NCBI GenBank assembly: GCA_964019165.1
Contig: OZ025277.1
Coordinates: forward strand, 12,469,534-12,533,533
Direction of reading: 5' to 3'
Source of the DNA: Mastigias papua
Lineage: Eukaryota > Cnidaria > Scyphozoa > Rhizostomeae > Mastigiidae
Length of the DNA: 64,000 nt
Of this stretch, positions 1 to 12,900 are shown one piece after another; within the stretch, counting starts at the first letter, position 1; the number at the start of each line of letters is the position of its first letter. The notes beneath the pieces are model-generated. The model searched no databases. It was not told the origin of the DNA and saw nothing but the letters and a program-made list of their open reading frames with translations. The position numbers and the translations under genes were made by a program.

Positions 1-3000
1 TATACGATATTACCCAAAATCAGATGGGCTTTCGGAACGGTGTGTAGTTGACATTATATCGTTCGTAAAGAACTTAGTGTTTAGCCAGGGTTAAGCAGTT
101 TAAATCACCGGAGAGTACCCTAGATTTCTTACCAAACTAACAAACATACAATAGACATATATCTCTCATCAAAATAGTGTAAGATCTAAAATGAACTAAC
201 CTGCACCACTCGATCTTTAGCAGTCTTCACGTTAACCGTATAAATTTGTATCTCTTGCTACCTGCACAAATACGATGAAAGAATTTATTCCCATGCTGAT
301 AAAAAGGCAAGAACTCGTCAGCAGTATGAAAGAGACACATTCTATTGTATTGTGAATCACATCCTATTGTTATTTGGTCATGTCTGGCATCCTCAGAAAA
401 CGTAGAAAATTCTTCGCAAGACAGACAGTAGAAGCGAATACACAAGTGCCTGTTTCTGTGCAAGTGTGTCCTCTCGAGTACCTAGGAGAATGGGGATCTG
501 GGATTTTGCACCTTCATTCGGCTTTTCTCTTCACCTTTCAGCACTGCCAAACATATAAATATTACGATCTCTTAATTGTTGTTTGCTGAATACTTCTATT
601 TAACCAAATCACTAAGGACTGAGCCTGAAGTAACATCAAGAAAACCTGAAGACAATGTCAACAAGTTTCTTAAAAGGATGAACTGGAACGATAAAGCAGT
701 GGAATAAACTAGCATATACGAACTGAAGCATACTGTGTTCAGATCAGGGTGTTCTCTATTTTTGGTTTCATCAAAAGAATTGAAAGGGTGTGTTCTGATT
801 AATCAAAAAATGGCTATCAGAATTGCAAGCCGTCTTTCCATGAATAATCATAGCCCTCGATTAAAATACAAATATCCTGCCAGGTTTGAGAGCTGCTCCG
901 CCGTGTACATCAAGTTCAAGTTGAAAGTCAAAATCATTTACTTCGTCCAACAAAAAATACTACACTACAACTTACATACTACATACACATCAGTAACAAG
1001 AAAATAATAAGAATATATAAAGATTAGATGAAACGAATGTGATATTTATGTAAGGAACTAGATTTTACGGAACAGCAAATAATTGAAATTTAGCAGAAGA
1101 AATTACAGTTGATCACAGAATGCGAGCTGCAAAATCACAAATTGACTGCAACACGTCAACATCAAATAGCCTCAAATTTCCTTTGTTCATTACTTGTGCA
1201 TTCTTTTAATTGCAATGAGCAAAGCATGTAGCAAATGAATACATGAGATAACTTATTTATGCATGATATCTATTCATCAATAGTGCTAAAACATACAGTT
1301 TACTCAACGCTCTGTCGAAATTCAGCTACGTTGCAGCGTATACCGTGTCCAGCATTCGCAGACTGCACAGAACGAGAAACTAAGCTAGCACTTCGGTATC
1401 AACAGTAAGATTCGTCGAGATTTCCGTTCACTGCGCAATTCAAAAAGGCATGCAAAATCCAACACACTGCAACAACAAGAGAGTAGACCTAATCTCTTAT
1501 GTACCACAAAGGATACACAGACCGGGTGAGACATGGAGATTATATCTAGTCCTTTCATACGCTGTCTCGTGAATTTCCAACACTTAGCACGGTGCAGGAT
1601 TATTTAGAAACCAAAAATTTGCTATTAACTTTTTTATTTCGGCAGATTTAAAGGGGGTGTGTTTGTTAACGGAACTTCAGGAAAACAGGGTGCAAGAAAA
1701 CTTCAAAGTGGCGAGAAAAACAAAAAAGAAAAGGGTTCAAAAAAAGCTCTTTAGGCTTGAAAACGGTGAACAAGAACCCACAACAACATAACTGGTTCAG
1801 CGACTGACTTATTGATTTAGTGATTGGCCCATTAGGTAAATGAAATAGTAGAAGCTTGACTTGCTTAAACGATTGAGCAATTTAATGTTTGGTTTACTTC
1901 TGATTGCTCGATTGAATGCCGACATTGATTTGTAAAATTTCCAGTGCAAAGATACGTTATTCTTTAGAACACGAAGAAAAATTTGAAGAAGAAATATAAC
2001 TTCTTGGAAATGCATAACTTTAAGTGTTACCCTTCGTAGTATCATTCTTTCAGACAAAGCTGAGAGAACTGCACCATTTTCGCTACAAATACTTAGTAGA
2101 CTTATATTCAAATTTTTCAATAGTATTAGGATCTTATTACTTCAGTTGTACGATTTGCAAAGCAAAGGAACCGTTTTAATATCCCGTAAACTTAGCCGCT
2201 AAAGCGTAGCCACCCGCAGATTCACAGCAGAGTATCTCATCGCCGAAGAAAGAAAGGAAACCACCACAAAAGCTAGGAAAACTCTCTGGATTATGGCAGA
2301 TGACCATAGTGGAAAAAGTTGAAGGAGTGCAAGACACACTAGGTGAATAGCAAAGGGGAGAGAACAAAGATAAAGTGTTGCTCAGTTTTTTCGACTTTGA
2401 TCAAAGGCCCAGTGATTAATTAGCTTCGCTTAAATCACTTATCCATCTCATGTGTTTCCAATAAATCAGTTACAACCGACTGCATATCAATTTCATGATG
2501 TGAAAAACTGTCATTTCACTTCGTTTTTGTTGCAGCTTAGCCTTTCTTGTAAACGAGGAGCTAAACCAGGCCACGTAGATTTATAGTTTTGCTGCGTTGA
2601 GTTTACCAAGCTAGATGTAAACTTAAACGATATGTCAGTATGTATGTGGGTATATGAGATCGTCTGCCATCAGGGGCGGTGCCAGCCATCACAGACTAGA
2701 GAGAAGGCTTTGACGACCGACCACACCCTGTGTTGGCCACGCCCATCAATACAGCGTACAATAAAATATGCAATTTAAGGGTGACAAACAACTATGCAAA
2801 CAACAACTATATGAAGTAACAATGAATTAAACCTTTATAGAAACCTCCTACCTCCTCAAACCTTTTCTACACGAATTTAGATGAATTGAAAAATCGACCC
2901 TGCAGAAAACTGGGAACATGTCCCCCAAAATCCACCCGTGGCGCCGCCTCTGTCTGGCATACGGAAAAACAGGTTGTACGAAGGTAGACCGCGAGGCAAT

Positions 3001-3469
3001 CGAATGCAAAGACTGGGGATCAACTTCTTCAGTGTTGTGTTCACTCTTTGACAATAGAAAATAATTGAGAACATAACTGAGAATGTCGAGAACCCATAGG
3101 CAAATCTACTTGATTCCTCGACTTGCTGTGATTTCACGACGAATCCAAGAGGTTGGGTTGGTCTGATTTGTAGCGAGAAAAGATCGTATAAGCAGTTTTC
3201 TAGAATTCACGTCGCAAAGTCAATAGGGGATATTAATGAACAACTCGTACGCTAGTAGAAGTCTGTGAAAGGATGGGAAAAGAAATATTATCTTAATTAA
3301 GCACTCTACTTATTAATTAACTACCTCTAATGACCAAGGAATTCTGTAGTACAGGGTAACGGCAGTAAAGAGGGCGCTGATACCTGCCCTAATTCCCCGG
3401 AGGACAGGGGCCAGATGTGTGCCACTTTGAGTGACTTTCCAAAGTTCCTGATGTTCTGCATTCTTTTGA

Positions 3470-3740
3470 CAACATTTTAGCTACAAAAGTTCCGTAATAG
3501 TTCTTTAATTTCAACTGCAAATTTAATGCTATAGACATTGTAGTTGTTTAGTGTTAAGACAGGGAACCATGCACACTGCAAGTGTCAATGGAAACCCGCC
3601 TATGAACCACTTGCTACAAGGGTTATATACAATTTATGCTAATTTGACTGTCTACTTCTCACTTGAGTGCAGTGCCGAAAATAAATGAAATTGAAAAGTT
3701 CTTTGGAACTTTAGCTTTAGTTGTACACCATTTTCAGATT
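3470..3740. repeat. Diverged dispersed repeat, copy A
   Basis: It shares ordered blocks with about 52680-52930 in the ENTPD gene: a CTTTAATTTCAACTGCA block, then a TTAAG/TCAAGACAGG block, then a GGCCTTCT block with similar spacing. No terminal repeats were located, so the class is unknown. Alignment by eye only. Confidence 0.4.
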
Positions 3741-6090
3741 CCTAGGCCTTCTACATGTGGGTTCAGCATAGAGTGATTGCTTAAAAAACGCACACTTTTT
3801 CTCGTAAAATTCAGTGAACACCCATATGGGCAAGCAGTTAGTTTCATAAATCTTTTCACTTTAATTAGTTTACTGTAATCTTCGGGTCCTTGAAAGTATG
3901 AAATATTGGTAAGAAAATCAAATTACAGATTATAGAACATCTTATCTTTGGTGCCCTGAAAACAAATTCTGCTCCCTTGCACAATTCTTGCGCAGGCGTC
4001 CCTTTCAACGATGTGGCAAAAAACGTGGGCCTTGATGTCACCCACTTCTTGGCAATAAATGATGTCATTTCGTACTTTAGCTCATGCGTTCAACTTGCTA
4101 CGTAAAGTTCTTGAAAATTTTGCCCAATCTAGCAACGATTCCTCAACGGAAGTAAAGTTAGGCGTGTTGCAACGAACGTGATTTCATCACAGGATCACAG
4201 GGTCGTCTAATACACTTAAACGAATCATTTTGTATGTTTTACAGACGTGTTATGTATCTTACTGCATCCCGTTATAACATAAAGTATTATTTTCCAAAGG
4301 AAGCTATTACATTAAAGCATATCGTATACCGAGTTGCATTGTAGTTTATTGATTGTGTGGTATAAAATTCTATTGCATTAGATTGCACTCAATTGTACTA
4401 TATTGCAAAATCGTGCGTTGAATTTCATTGCAATATGTTGCATTAGATTTTATTGCATGTATGCTAATCGAAACTTGTAGGCTCATTCAATCCAGCTACC
4501 ATATCAAACAGGAATTTCAAAAACCACACATAGATCGAAAACAATAGTATACCTTACTCACACAACATCTGACGAGATCCAGCTGTCAATGCTTTGCAGG
4601 CAAGTATAAATCCCCATCACCCGGGAAGAAGCTATCTTCTCAAGAAAGCGTCTGTAGGCTGTTCTTGTCACCTGCCGTAGAATACAGCAATTCCGATTGT
4701 ATCTGCTTTTAGTGGTTGATACCTGGTCAGTTTGCCTGACTTTCAGCTCAAAATAAAGTTCGTCAAACCAAAAATCCTTTGTGTCACGCTACTGCAGTTG
4801 AATGCGTTGATGACCATCGAAAGAATACTAGACTGCAATAAAGGACTGCCGGCGTTAGCGTGGAATTTATACGCGCAGATGAAAACATCTCATATTCCTA
4901 ACAAGCATAAATCAAGATTGATAGGTCGGAGAAATTAACTGGCTCGATTTTGCACCTGTTTTATCACGGAAGCACTGACAGCTACCACGGACTGGTTATA
5001 CAATTAGCCATTCTAGGGTTAATGATAGTGGTTTCGTTGTCAAATACATATAGGAAAAGTTAAACCACATCCACAGGACATTCAGATTTACGAAAAGTTT
5101 TCAGATAAACATTGAATCCTGTGTAAAATGAAAAGGGGTTTGTACAGTATTGACTCCCAAAATACGAAAGAATGAGGGGTATAAGCTTGACTACCCTCAC
5201 TGTGTTGGATTCTGAAAACTCTCATTGTAAACATAAAGCTGGTCTTTATCAAGCTCTCGGACGATATACGAAGCTATACAAATAGGGTAAGTTCTTGCAA
5301 GTTGTAATTTAGTGATAGCAAGGCCGTCAAGAGCTGTCGTGAGGCCCGGGGCAAACAGAAAAACAGGGCCCTGAGCCCTGAGGGAGTAACTATGGAATAT
5401 AAAAGTAACCAAAGTATCATTTCAAAGCTTTTAGGGGCCCATTTTAGGTCAGGGGCCAGGAGCAATCTGTCCTTTTTGCCCCTTTTCCGACGCCCCTGGC
5501 TGGCAGCTATGAAGAACATAATGGTTGATGACATTAACAATACAACTCAATATGCAAGTCTTTATATTGGTAAATACTCACGCTCAGCCTAGGACAGAAA
5601 ATAAAACATAGCGCAAAATACAGGTTAAATTCGCAGTCTTTGTTAGAGCTTCGTACGGGATAGCTGCTTTAAGCCTATACTATGAGGCTAGGATATCTGT
5701 GAATACTTTGATTTGCGAAGAAGGAATCTAAAACTCAAAATCTACCTTTCATTCTGAAGAAGTTATAGCGTAACATCAACTGAACTGGTTGATGAAGGTT
5801 GAAAGAAAAATCAGGGTTTTGCTGAAGAAAACATACACGCACACAAAACGAAATCCAGCACTACCATTTGATTATGCATAATGATAGGATATTAGCCTAC
5901 CAAGGGAAGAATGCGATTTTGCAATGTAAAAGTTAAAGATTTCGCATTGAGGCCACAAACAAGCTTCTGCTACAGTGCTGCGAAGAGTTGAAACAACCTA
6001 TCAAGAATATCAGAGGAATTAATCCTAAATCTAAATTCAACAAATAACTGAAGGCACAACTAAGGGCAAAGCCTAAAAGATTAACCCTTA

Positions 6091-6376
6091 AGCCTGCCGC
6101 ACACGGGTGACTTTTGCCGTCAGCGACAGAAGCCGCAGTCCTGGAAGACAAAAATCGCAGTCCATGGCGACAAAAATCGCCCGTGTGTGGTAGTTAAAGA
6201 CAAGAGATTTCTATCGTAAGCGACAGATTTGAAATGTCAAACATGTTTGATATCGAAAATCTGTCGCTGGAGATAAAAGTCGCTTACCTTTGACTACCGC
6301 ATACGGGCGAATTTCTAGGACTTCGGCCTTTGCGCTTTTGCTACTGACGACAGAAATCGCCTGTGTGCAGCAGGCT
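6091..6376. mobile_element. MITE with 3-bp TTA duplication, PIF/Harbinger-like
   Basis: The element is 286 bp with long terminal inverted repeats: the left end AGCCTGCCGCACACGGGTGA and the reverse complement of the right end (AGCCTGCTGCACACAGGCGA) match at 17 of the first 20 positions, and similarity continues further inward. TTA lies directly outside both ends (6088-6090 and 6377-6379), the target duplication typical of PIF/Harbinger elements. No transposase frame fits inside, so it is non-autonomous. The interior has further self-complementary blocks around 6240-6290. Confidence 0.75.
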
Positions 6377-8176
6377 TTAGAAGGTCAGCTATAAATGTTG
6401 CATATCAAAGTTTCATTTTCTAGAGGTGTTGTACACTTTACCTTTAGTTTTATTAAACATACGATGTAAGAATATCCTTTTTAAATATTAATAAATGAAA
6501 TGAAATAAAAATTGAATCAACTGTAGCGATGCGCTGGTGCGCCATAGCAAATAACAGCCGCAAAAATAGCATGCCCCAATGGAACAGTGGTCTCCTGTGC
6601 TGACTGACTGACAAACTGCACAGTCCCAACTGATACCACCTCAGGATCATATAACCAAACACGGTTTTGCACTTCGAAATTAACTCTGGCAACATAGTAT
6701 AAGTTTTAGGACAACAAAGCAAATCCAAGTAAGGAAATTGAGAAAGGGACCCATTCATTCGTAAGCTAGAGCGCTTGTGAAACATATAACAATTCTATGC
6801 ACCCGACAAAACACTACCCCCACCAACTGCTCCGTGAGGGCTCGCTGTTACAATTTCTATCTCAACAATTTCTGCTGCGTGGGAAGTAACGAAGTATTGA
6901 ACTGGTGTTCTGGTGAACTTTGTCTGTATGTAACATGTTTGAGTACGTGGGGGAAGGGTAAGCAGTAAGCTCAGTTTTCTTTTCAGTAGAAATACAATGG
7001 GACTCATTTATTTCCCTGACACCGAAATACTCTGTTGATGATATGAGATATCAGGGGTTCTATTCAATGAACAATGTGCCATGCATTGGCGTGTAAACGG
7101 TGGACAGAGCACTCCAACATTTAGGTATACTAAGAGATGCTTAAGCACGAATGGACATTACGATAAAGAAATGTCAAAGTCAAACAGCTGATACTCTTGT
7201 TTGTTTGGCTAATACAGTTGATCTTTTTCAAATTGTTATTCCTATGGGGTCTCAAGAGTTCTGCGTAACAGCAGGAAGGGAGGCTGCTTTCAAGCGCCCC
7301 CAGGGACAGTGGATACACCGACGAAAATTCTCCCGGGCCAAATCTATTTGTTGAGGTTACCTGCTTGGGATAAAACTTGTTTTTGCAAACTTATCTTCGG
7401 CAGGGAAACTAGATGATAAAGCTGCTTCAGGCCTGCTCAGCAGTATAGTGATTAAAACTGTTCACTCTTGCTTTCCAGGCAGATTCCAACATAGTTTTTC
7501 TAGAGTTGTTTAAGAGTTTCCCCTCAAACGCGTGTGTAGTGAATACAAACAGGAAGGGACCAACTGGAGGACATTTTTCAACATCTTGTGCACCTATATT
7601 TGACCAAGTGAATATGGGCTCATATCCCCATGGAAATACTTCTACCAATCTCAGAAAAGATGAAAGAGCACTTCTTCGGCTTTCAATAAAGAGAAAGTTG
7701 CAACCAGGATTTAAGTAACACGCATGTGCAACTAGACAGAAGGTATCCTCAAGTAAAGAACAGAAACGTGATGCCAAGGTCCCACAGCAAAATACTTGTC
7801 TACGGCAAATCATACACATATTCCGTGTATGACAAATTACAAATTAAAAAAAAGATAAGCTATAAAGGAGTGAACTTTTCGTGAAAGAGAACTTTCTGTC
7901 CTCAAAAAGACAAGTTTCAATCGCTAAGAATTCAAGCAGCAAGATCAAATATAATTCTCACTATAGCCGTACTAAGGCCGTTAAGAAGCAGTTGCAAGAT
8001 AAGACCGGTCAACTTGATTCAGAAATCAAACATCAAATGCTTGTGCAGATTGCACAGAAATTATGCAGAAACTTCAAGTGTTGTTTCTACTACTTCTATA
8101 TTGCTTGTAACAGGTTCAAGTATACAAGAAACAGTTGTTCACTACAGCACGAAAAAGCGGTACCATGTTTTAACCA

Positions 8177-8260
8177 TACTGAAAAGCTTTTTTTCGTCCG
8201 ACACTCGTCAGAGTATGAAACGTCGGATAGCGACCGAAAGGTGAACCGAAATTTATAGCC
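8177..8260 (+). repeat. Small dispersed repeat related to the hairpin at 11085-11205
   Basis: The stretch CATACTGAAA...TTTTTCGTCC...TCATCAGAG-like...TATGAAAC...GAACCGAAATT follows the left half of the 11085-11205 element in the same order. The right arm is absent or decayed here. Family unknown. Confidence 0.45.
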
Positions 8261-9818
8261 AGATATGCGGGTACACGTGATATGATGAATGATGAATAAG
8301 AAACAGTTGATGGGAAATCTATACTGGAATGAGCAGAAATGCAAGTAGTATACATTCAAATGATATGCATCATGTGCAAAAAAGTTCAAATCTAAGATTC
8401 ATATCACAAGAATAAATTCTGTGTTACTTCAATTAAAGAGCCACTCCATTCTTACAATAGAAAAGTCTTAGACTTGCCTGGGAACCACGACAAAAAAGGA
8501 ATTAAACACATCTAACTAAATATGATACAACTTTAAAAGAAGATGATGAGAAATGATCCGTGTGAAATGGGACTTTGAATCACTATCGATAATGACAGTT
8601 TCTAAAATACTTGCAAAAGAGCCATACAACACCGCACCGCACCAGAGCATTGTATTACTACGAAGGAGCAAAGGCAGTTCGTGATACCATCTAATGAAAG
8701 CCACGCAAGAAGTGCGATCAAAATGGCGAAAATTTCATGCATAATAACCAAAGAAATTAGCTGATGCCTTTAGATGGGAGGCTGTAAATTAAAACATCGG
8801 ATCGAATTGCTGTAACAATGGCTCGTTGAACCTCAGGAATGATTTCTAAGGAAGAGTTTATGAAATCAATGGAAATAAAGAAGTGATCATTAAGCAGTAT
8901 TCCAGATGGTTTTTAGGCGGACAAATACAACACTTTTTAGAGCATTGGATACTATATAAATGATAATGATACTTGGGATATCGACCGCAATGTACTTCGA
9001 GGCTGAAAGGCAACCTCTCTTAGTAAATTTCATTCTGAATTCGCAATTCTGAGCTAAACTGCTGCAGACTTTAAGATATCCAAAAAGCAAGAAAAAACTT
9101 TAAAGGGACTCACAAACAAACAACTATATAAGATGACTTCTTTACAAGGATGCACTTTATGGAACCACAACTGTGCAAAATCACCGAGATCTCTTTACAG
9201 TACAATTTACAGGCTCCGTGATTATGTTATGTTACTCTGTAACATCAGCAACGCCCCCTTATCCCAACGGGACAGGGAACATCTACAGTTGAAGATAGAA
9301 ATATCCATAATTCTTCATTTAATAATAGCAAAATGTAACAATGTCTTTATGAAAACTGCATGTCTTGTCAATTTTCTCATCAAACTTCAAAGTTGTGTGA
9401 ATGATGATCCGAGGAAATATGTAAACTACTAACTGTCCCCGCTTCAACGCAAAAAGTCCGCGCGGCGATAAGTTCACCAACTTATTCCAGTGATAACTTT
9501 GCAAGCATTTCAAATAGAAGCAAATATACATTTCAAACGGCGAGTTGATGAGCCAAAACATCCTGTGTATTATGGACGGTACTAACTGAGAGTGTGACCA
9601 AACACCATATGCGGCCAAAGGAGCCAGTAAGAGCTGCATCTGAAGAATTTCTGATTCACTTCTTTGATATTATGTTCCTGTGAAGATAGCAAAATGTACA
9701 AGTTAATACATACTAATATTTAAAAAAGCTCTCTGCTTAAATTCATACAATCTAATGATTGAATAAAATATTCAATCATAGAGTAGTTAATAGATTAATA
9801 AGTTTCGAATACCATCAC

Positions 9819-9947
9819 TTACGTAGTTAATAGATTTTTCCCACCGCCACTCAAAACAACATAAGGAGTCTGGCCTAACTGCTGTCTTTCCATCATCATT
9901 TGGGCTGTGTTCAAAGGCGTATCAATTGCGCTCATCTTTTTCATTTT
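9819..9947 (-). CDS. SART1: SART1 last coding exon
   Basis: The acceptor CTCTAG leads into [12 protein letters not shown], and the frame closes with [11 protein letters not shown] and TAA at 9821-9819. The KMS...DTPL...QTPYVVLSG pattern is the conserved C-terminus of SART1. I did not find a convincing minus-strand AATAAA within the next few hundred bases. Confidence 0.92.
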   Translation of the reverse strand, partial: KMKKMSAIDTPLNTAQMMMERQQLGQTPYVVLSGGGKNLLTT

Positions 9948-12900
9948 CTAGAGCACAAAAGCAGAGAGATACCAAATCAAAAACTCTACTGAATTCATTC
10001 GCAAAAAGATCCAATCTTTCAAAATGCATTAGCTGAGGAAGCCTGAGTTTACTTACAAATTCTTCGATGACTTTCTTCGATCGCTTTTCGCTTTTCATTT
10101 TCCCTGAGCCTTTGCCGTGGAATCGATGTGAAAGAAAACGGAATGCCTAGAAAACGAAATAAGATAACCATGATAAAACCTCTTCAAACTAGCAAGTGCT
10201 CATTCATGTTTCGGTCGTTATCAGAAAATTTATACTCATTTAAATCTTAGACGAAAACATTTCTTTGAGTATGTTAAGGAACTTCCCCATATTTTAGTGC
10301 GATAGTTCCCATTCATCTTTGCACCCAAGATGGGACAGTAAGTCCTTGTAAGATTGCAGACAACGCAAATTCAAAAGATAATGCATGTGATATCTGCAAA
10401 GGAGTATCTATTCGTGTTGTTCAAAGTAACAAGCAGGGTATTCACATCTGTCAAAAATCCTGACCGGAAGCAAAGTTAGATAACTTGAATAATGTAAAAA
10501 GTCAAACATTATAGCAAAGCAGAAATGAGCTATCTACTCATACTCCAATTTGAAAATGCCCCGATCAAGACAAGATCTTGCTAATATCAGATTCCCAACA
10601 GTCCTTTCGTGAGGGTTCTGGCAAGATACGAGAGTTCTAGACGCTAATCTTAAACTACAGATGCTCATCTTAAATACTAAATAATTGAAAGTCTTAGTTC
10701 TATAGTGCTAGCAACATATATTGCTAAAACTGGGGTGTACCCCAATCAGGTTGATCTTAATCCCCACAGAACATGGCCAAGGGTATATTTATTGTTAATA
10801 TTTCACATAAACAAGGTAATTCTATAGCTTTAACTTTTGTAAACAATCATCGTAAACAGATCTCATATGCAAGTTGAAAATTTTTCTTTTGAAGATTTTT
10901 ATGGGTGAACGTTTGAAATCAGTTACTAAGCTGACGGGTAGCTCCTAAAAATATGAAATAAATAAAAGACATAAAATCAAAATTCAAACAGTGTACAGGA
11001 CTCTGTGTACTATAGCTTCTTGTGTTAAAAGCTATGCAGTCTTAGCGTCTTTTCACGCTTGGATGAAAAAGACGGAAAATTTTTTGTCATACTGAAAGCA
11101 TATTTTTCGTCCTATACTCATCAGAGAATGAAACGAACCGAAATTGGTTACCTAGCATTTCATGCTCTGATGACAGTCGGACGAAAAATTGCTTTCAGGA
11201 TGTCAAAAAATGTTCCTACCTCTTCGAGCAATAGTGAGTAGTACCAACAGACCATTTACCTCTTTTTCGTTCAATGGTCGACCATGGTCATCAACATATT
11301 CCAAATTGAAGTTCGGCTTGTAAGACTCCTTCTCTTTGAACGCGTAAGGATCATATCTAAAGGAAAATGGTGAAACAATGTAACTTTAGTACAGAATAAT
11401 GAGGGAATCTACTGTATAGCAAAAGATAACGGTTAGTTCTATCTATAATTCGATATATGTGGAGTGCCTGTTAGAGAGAACACTTATCCTGGGCCGTTGG
11501 CATAGTGAGGTAGGGAGGCTAGCTCCATTTACTCCCCATCTTTAACTCGCCAGTGTTGCCACTAGGCACCCATCTGCTGCTGGGTGGACAGTGAGTGAGC
11601 ATCCCAACTATGGTCCGAAGGCTCTCCTAAAACCATCGATTTTCCTCAGAGCAGTAACCATTTTCTCAAGTATTCTAACCATTCTGCCACTCGCCTAGCT
11701 AGGAAAATAACACTTCATGGCATTCACCCAAGCATGAATTTTATAATAAAGAAAAGCATGGCACTGATGTTCACTAGAACTGGCACTTACCGGAAATTAT
11801 AATAAAGGTAGAAAAGGGCGTTAGCCAAAGTGTAAAAAAGTCAAGTCGGGCTACGCTTTGCAGATGGTATCCGTTTGACTTAGATAAAATAGGCACTGAG
11901 AATTTTCAGGGCCTCCCCAGTCAACATTGACAACAATAAGGCGGAAGGAGGGTGAATTGCTTAAGCAACTAATTGCAGGAGAACCCCAATTGTTAATACC
12001 AGGGGTCGAGGGGCTCGAATTGCTGAGGACTGACTGCTGTATAATGTAAGCATGAATTACCTTGCTTTATTGGAAGGTGCTAGCTAATGCGCATGGGAAG
12101 AAGCAAATTCTAGCCACTTGAGTAAGTTCATCTAAACAGGACTCTCTTTTCAGAGTTTTACACACAAAATACTTCCAACTTCTATCATTGTGATATACTA
12201 CCTAAGGCAGTAAAAAGACTATTGCACTGAAAATATACATACCTGTCTCTGTCGTAGCCCCTGAAATAGACAATATTTTAACTCACTATCTGGTATTATG
12301 TCTTCGAAGCAATTCAAAGCGCTAAGAAAAGATTTCACCTTTGTATGACTTTAAGAGAAGAATCAAACAGTCGATATAATAGAGCAAACTCCAACTAAAA
12401 TTTGACACGCATGACACCAACTAATCTAAGATATAAGAATGACTTCAAATAATTTCATTCTCATATCACTGAGCATTTGATATACAAGAGCAAACTCCAT
12501 CTACATATAAACATGCACAACACCGTACAGATATAAAATAAGGAACCATTCACATATTACGTCATCAGAGATGGGGAGGGGGAATTCTCGGAAATGCTTA
12601 TGATTGAATGTGGAGAATGAAAAAGGTGGGAGGTGGTATGATGACGTAAGCAAATAAGCATAACGTTTTCTAAATTCACATTTTCACACTTCTAACTCTC
12701 ATTCAGCTCTTTCTAGTTAGTAAATCCCAAAGGATATGGAAAGAAGAATAGAATATAAAAATTATATTCCTCCTTCCATGTCCTTTGGGATTTAAACTTA
12801 GAACTCTTATAGATAAACATGAAAGACATTATGAAGAAGGTTGAGCATCGTATAGGCATGACTTCCTACCCCCCGTACCTTGAATATCGGTGCTATACTA

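Larger units (their letters stand above)
1..9818. other. Intergenic region, no gene supported
   Basis: AT-rich sequence downstream of the SART1 stop codon. The open frames here (up to about 130 codons) show no recognisable domain, no consistent exon chain and no codon pattern, so I treat them as chance. It holds one clear MITE (6091-6376), an ATTGCA-rich patch (about 4330-4460), a diverged dispersed repeat (about 3470-3740, related to 52680-52930) and one copy of a small repeat (8177-8260) that recurs in a SART1 intron. A lone splice-bounded 57-nt open stretch on the minus strand at 184-240 could be an exon of a further gene but has no partner exon that I can find. Confidence 0.6.

Noticed and set aside
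184..240. Possible minus-strand exon (open, AG upstream, GTTAGT downstream, 57 nt)
   Set aside because: Splice words and a short open frame of this size occur often by chance in 64 kb; no neighbouring exon or recognisable family supports it.
2665..2760. GC-richer patch with GGGGCGGTGCC and GGCCACGCCC words
   Set aside because: Possibly a transposon remnant, but no paired ends or target duplication could be established.
7881..8258. 125-codon plus-strand frame
   Set aside because: No domain or homology recognised, it includes part of a dispersed repeat, and it has no supported splice partners or promoter.
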